The position numbers and the translations under genes were made by a program. The notes below the pieces were generated by a model. The model saw only the letters and a program-made list of their open reading frames with translations, was not told where the DNA came from and did no database searches. Positions 6,539 through 7,682 of a stretch of DNA of 7,682 bases are shown here, one piece after another. The stretch's first letter is position 1. Each line of letters begins with the position of its first letter. The stretch is taken from positions 1 through 7,682 of the forward strand of contig JAUVXQ010000053.1 of the NCBI GenBank assembly GCA_030603505.1, in the 5' to 3' direction. The stretch is from Candidatus Heimdallarchaeota archaeon. GTDB taxonomy: Archaea > Asgardarchaeota > Heimdallarchaeia > Heimdallarchaeales > Heimdallarchaeaceae.

Positions 6539-6544
6539 TATAAT

Positions 6545-6549
6545 ATCAC
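6545..6549 (-). promoter_or_regulatory. Shine-Dalgarno sequence GTGAT of the PRPP synthase gene
   Basis: On the minus strand GTGAT lies six bases before the ATG at 6538 and matches the archaeal 16S 3' tail. It supports this start over the upstream in-frame ATG at 6610. Confidence 0.55.
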
Positions 6550-6570
6550 AAGTACATTTTTCCTTCCTTA

Positions 6571-6583
6571 ATTTAAAAATATA
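6571..6583 (-). promoter_or_regulatory. TATA box of the PRPP synthase operon
   Basis: On the minus strand the sequence reads TATATTTTTAAAT, centred near 6577. The expected start site is near 6551, leaving a leader of about 13 nt that contains GTGAT. It lies in the 149-nt divergent region shared with lonB. Confidence 0.45.
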
Positions 6584-6625
6584 GTTTACTAGAAAAATAA
6601 ATGCATTCAAAAACGGATGAATAAC

Positions 6626-6636
6626 TATATTTATAA
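6626..6636 (+). promoter_or_regulatory. TATA box of lonB
   Basis: TATATTTATAA is centred near 6631, predicting a transcript start near 6657 and a leader of about 30 nt. The leader contains GTGAG at 6679-6683, a plausible Shine-Dalgarno sequence four bases from the ATG at 6688. Confidence 0.45.
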
Positions 6637-6687
6637 CATTTTATGTTTTATTATTGTTGAGGATATCTTGTTCTAGTAGTGAGAGTT

Positions 6688-7682
6688 ATGGCTGGAAACA
6701 TTAAGAAGAAAAGCAAGAAGAAAGTCAAAAAAGAACCTTTACTCGATATTGATTTTCACGACACTGCTGAAATCTCAGTACCACCAAGGTTAATAGATCA
6801 AGTTATTGGGCAAGATGATGCTACAGAAATAATCAAAAAAGCAGCTTTGCAGAGACGCCATGTTCTTCTGATTGGAGACCCAGGAACAGGTAAGAGTATG
6901 CTTGGAATAGCAATGGCAGAGCTATTACCAAAAGAAGTTTTAGTAGACACTTTAGTCTTACCTAACCCTAAATATCCAAATAATCCAAGAATTGCTACTC
7001 TACCAGCAGGTCATGGTATTAGAAAAGTTGAAATGGATAGAGAAGTAGCAAAAAAGAGTGGAAATAAGCGTTTTATTATATCAATTGTAATATTATTAGC
7101 TATCATAGGATATGCGCTCATAGCTACTGCAGGTAATCCTGCTAGTCAACCTACAACTCTTTTAATGGCTATGTTTGTAGGTTTCTTCATTTTCTTTATG
7201 TTAAACCAACAAAGATCAAGATCAGAAATGCTTGTACCTAAATTATTAGTAGATAACAATAATACAACACGTGCTCCATTCAATGACGCTACAGGTTCAC
7301 ATGCAGGCAATTTATTAGGTGATGTAAGGCATGATCCATTCCAGTCTGGGGGACTTGGAACACCTCCTCATGAAAGAGTTGAAGCAGGTTTAATTCATAA
7401 ATCTCACATGGGGGTTCTTTACTGTGACGAAATTGGTACTTTAGAAATGAGAACACAACAGAAAATGCTTACTGCTATGCAAGAACATAAGCTGCAAATT
7501 ACTGGTCAATCAGAGCTAAGTAGTGGAGCAATGGTTAGAACAGATGCAGTACCATGTGATTTTGTATTAATAGCTGCTGGTAATATGGAAACCACAAGAA
7601 ATATGCATCCAGCGTTACGTTCACGAATTCAGGGTTCTGGATACGAAGTATTCATGGACGATACCATGCTTGATACACCAGA
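6688..7682 (+). CDS. lonB: Archaeal LonB, membrane-anchored ATP-dependent protease, N-terminal part
   Basis: Partial gene: 331 codons are visible from ATG 6688 and the right edge cuts it inside the AAA+ domain. The order is a Lys-rich cytoplasmic tail (6-15), Walker A GDPGTGKS at 63-70, two hydrophobic membrane segments at about 129-148 and 156-173 inserted within the AAA+ module, Walker B GVLYCDE at 242-248, sensor-1 N299 in AAGN, and arginines R311 and R313 in LRSRI. A membrane hairpin between Walker A and Walker B is diagnostic of archaeal LonB, which anchors a hexamer to the inner face of the cell membrane. The Ser-Lys protease domain should follow outside the window. The residue after Walker B is glycine (DEIG), where DEIN is more usual. 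It is transcribed divergently from the PRPP synthase operon. Confidence 0.93.
   Translation, partial: MAGNIKKKSKKKVKKEPLLDIDFHDTAEISVPPRLIDQVIGQDDATEIIKKAALQRRHVLLIGDPGTGKSMLGIAMAELLPKEVLVDTLVLPNPKYPNNPRIATLPAGHGIRKVEMDREVAKKSGNKRFIISIVILLAIIGYALIATAGNPASQPTTLLMAMFVGFFIFFMLNQQRSRSEMLVPKLLVDNNNTTRAPFNDATGSHAGNLLGDVRHDPFQSGGLGTPPHERVEAGLIHKSHMGVLYCDEIGTLEMRTQQKMLTAMQEHKLQITGQSELSSGAMVRTDAVPCDFVLIAAGNMETTRNMHPALRSRIQGSGYEVFMDDTMLDTP

Noticed and set aside
6551..6562. Three-codon upstream frame (ATG TAC TTG TGA on the minus strand) before prs, with GGAAGG upstream
   Set aside because: The predicted transcript start near 6551 lies at or inside it, so it is probably untranslated; a frame this short arises easily by chance.
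6539..6610. Possible 24-residue N-terminal extension of PRPP synthase
   Set aside because: It overlaps the TATA box and the GTGAT site, and the family begins at the downstream ATG at 6538.
1..7682. tRNA/rRNA genes, CRISPR arrays, insertion sequences or terminal repeats
   Set aside because: I found no cloverleaf-like GC-rich block, regularly spaced repeat, transposase motif or inverted terminal repeat by eye; the gaps between genes are short and AT-rich.

Overview
This is an AT-rich archaeal chromosomal segment. The archaeal assignment rests on several protein families found together: an archaeal (class I) CCA-enzyme-like nucleotidyltransferase, the UPF0200 and UPF0201 pair, an archaeal Trm-G10 tRNA methyltransferase, an archaeal-type PRPP synthase and a membrane-anchored LonB protease. 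Gene starts agree: they use GGTG/GTGAT-type Shine-Dalgarno sequences or a TATA box about 26 nt upstream of a leaderless start. LonB argues against a typical crenarchaeon. A euryarchaeal or Asgard-type lineage is plausible, but the window alone does not settle it.

Layout. Reading leftward from the divergent promoter region at 2528-2680 are thpR (RNA 2',3'-cyclic phosphodiesterase), a CCA-adding-enzyme homologue, and after a 98-nt gap the N-terminal part of an Mre11/SbcD-like nuclease cut by the left edge. Reading rightward from the same region are UPF0200 (P-loop kinase-like) and UPF0201 (RNA-binding-like), overlapping by one base. These meet a leftward operon tail-to-tail with a 13-nt overlap: PRPP synthase, then Trm-G10 (ATGA overlap), then an RNase Z-like protein (abutting). 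A second divergent promoter region (6539-6687) separates that operon from a rightward lonB gene cut by the right edge. No tRNA, rRNA, mobile element or CRISPR array is visible, and no gene-free stretch exceeds about 150 nt.

Theme. Four of the eight genes belong to tRNA/RNA processing families: Trm-G10 (position-10 methylation), RNase Z (3' trailer removal), the CCA-enzyme homologue (3' CCA addition) and ThpR (2',3'-cyclic phosphate ends). UPF0201 is a predicted RNA-binding protein.

The most notable observation is that the CCA-enzyme homologue keeps the fold and the triphosphate-contacting residues but has lost two of three catalytic carboxylates and the base-recognising arginine, as judged against the Archaeoglobus fulgidus enzyme recalled from memory. 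It therefore looks like a catalytically degenerate, possibly repurposed paralogue. The RNase Z-like protein keeps all metal ligands but deviates at several secondary family motifs.
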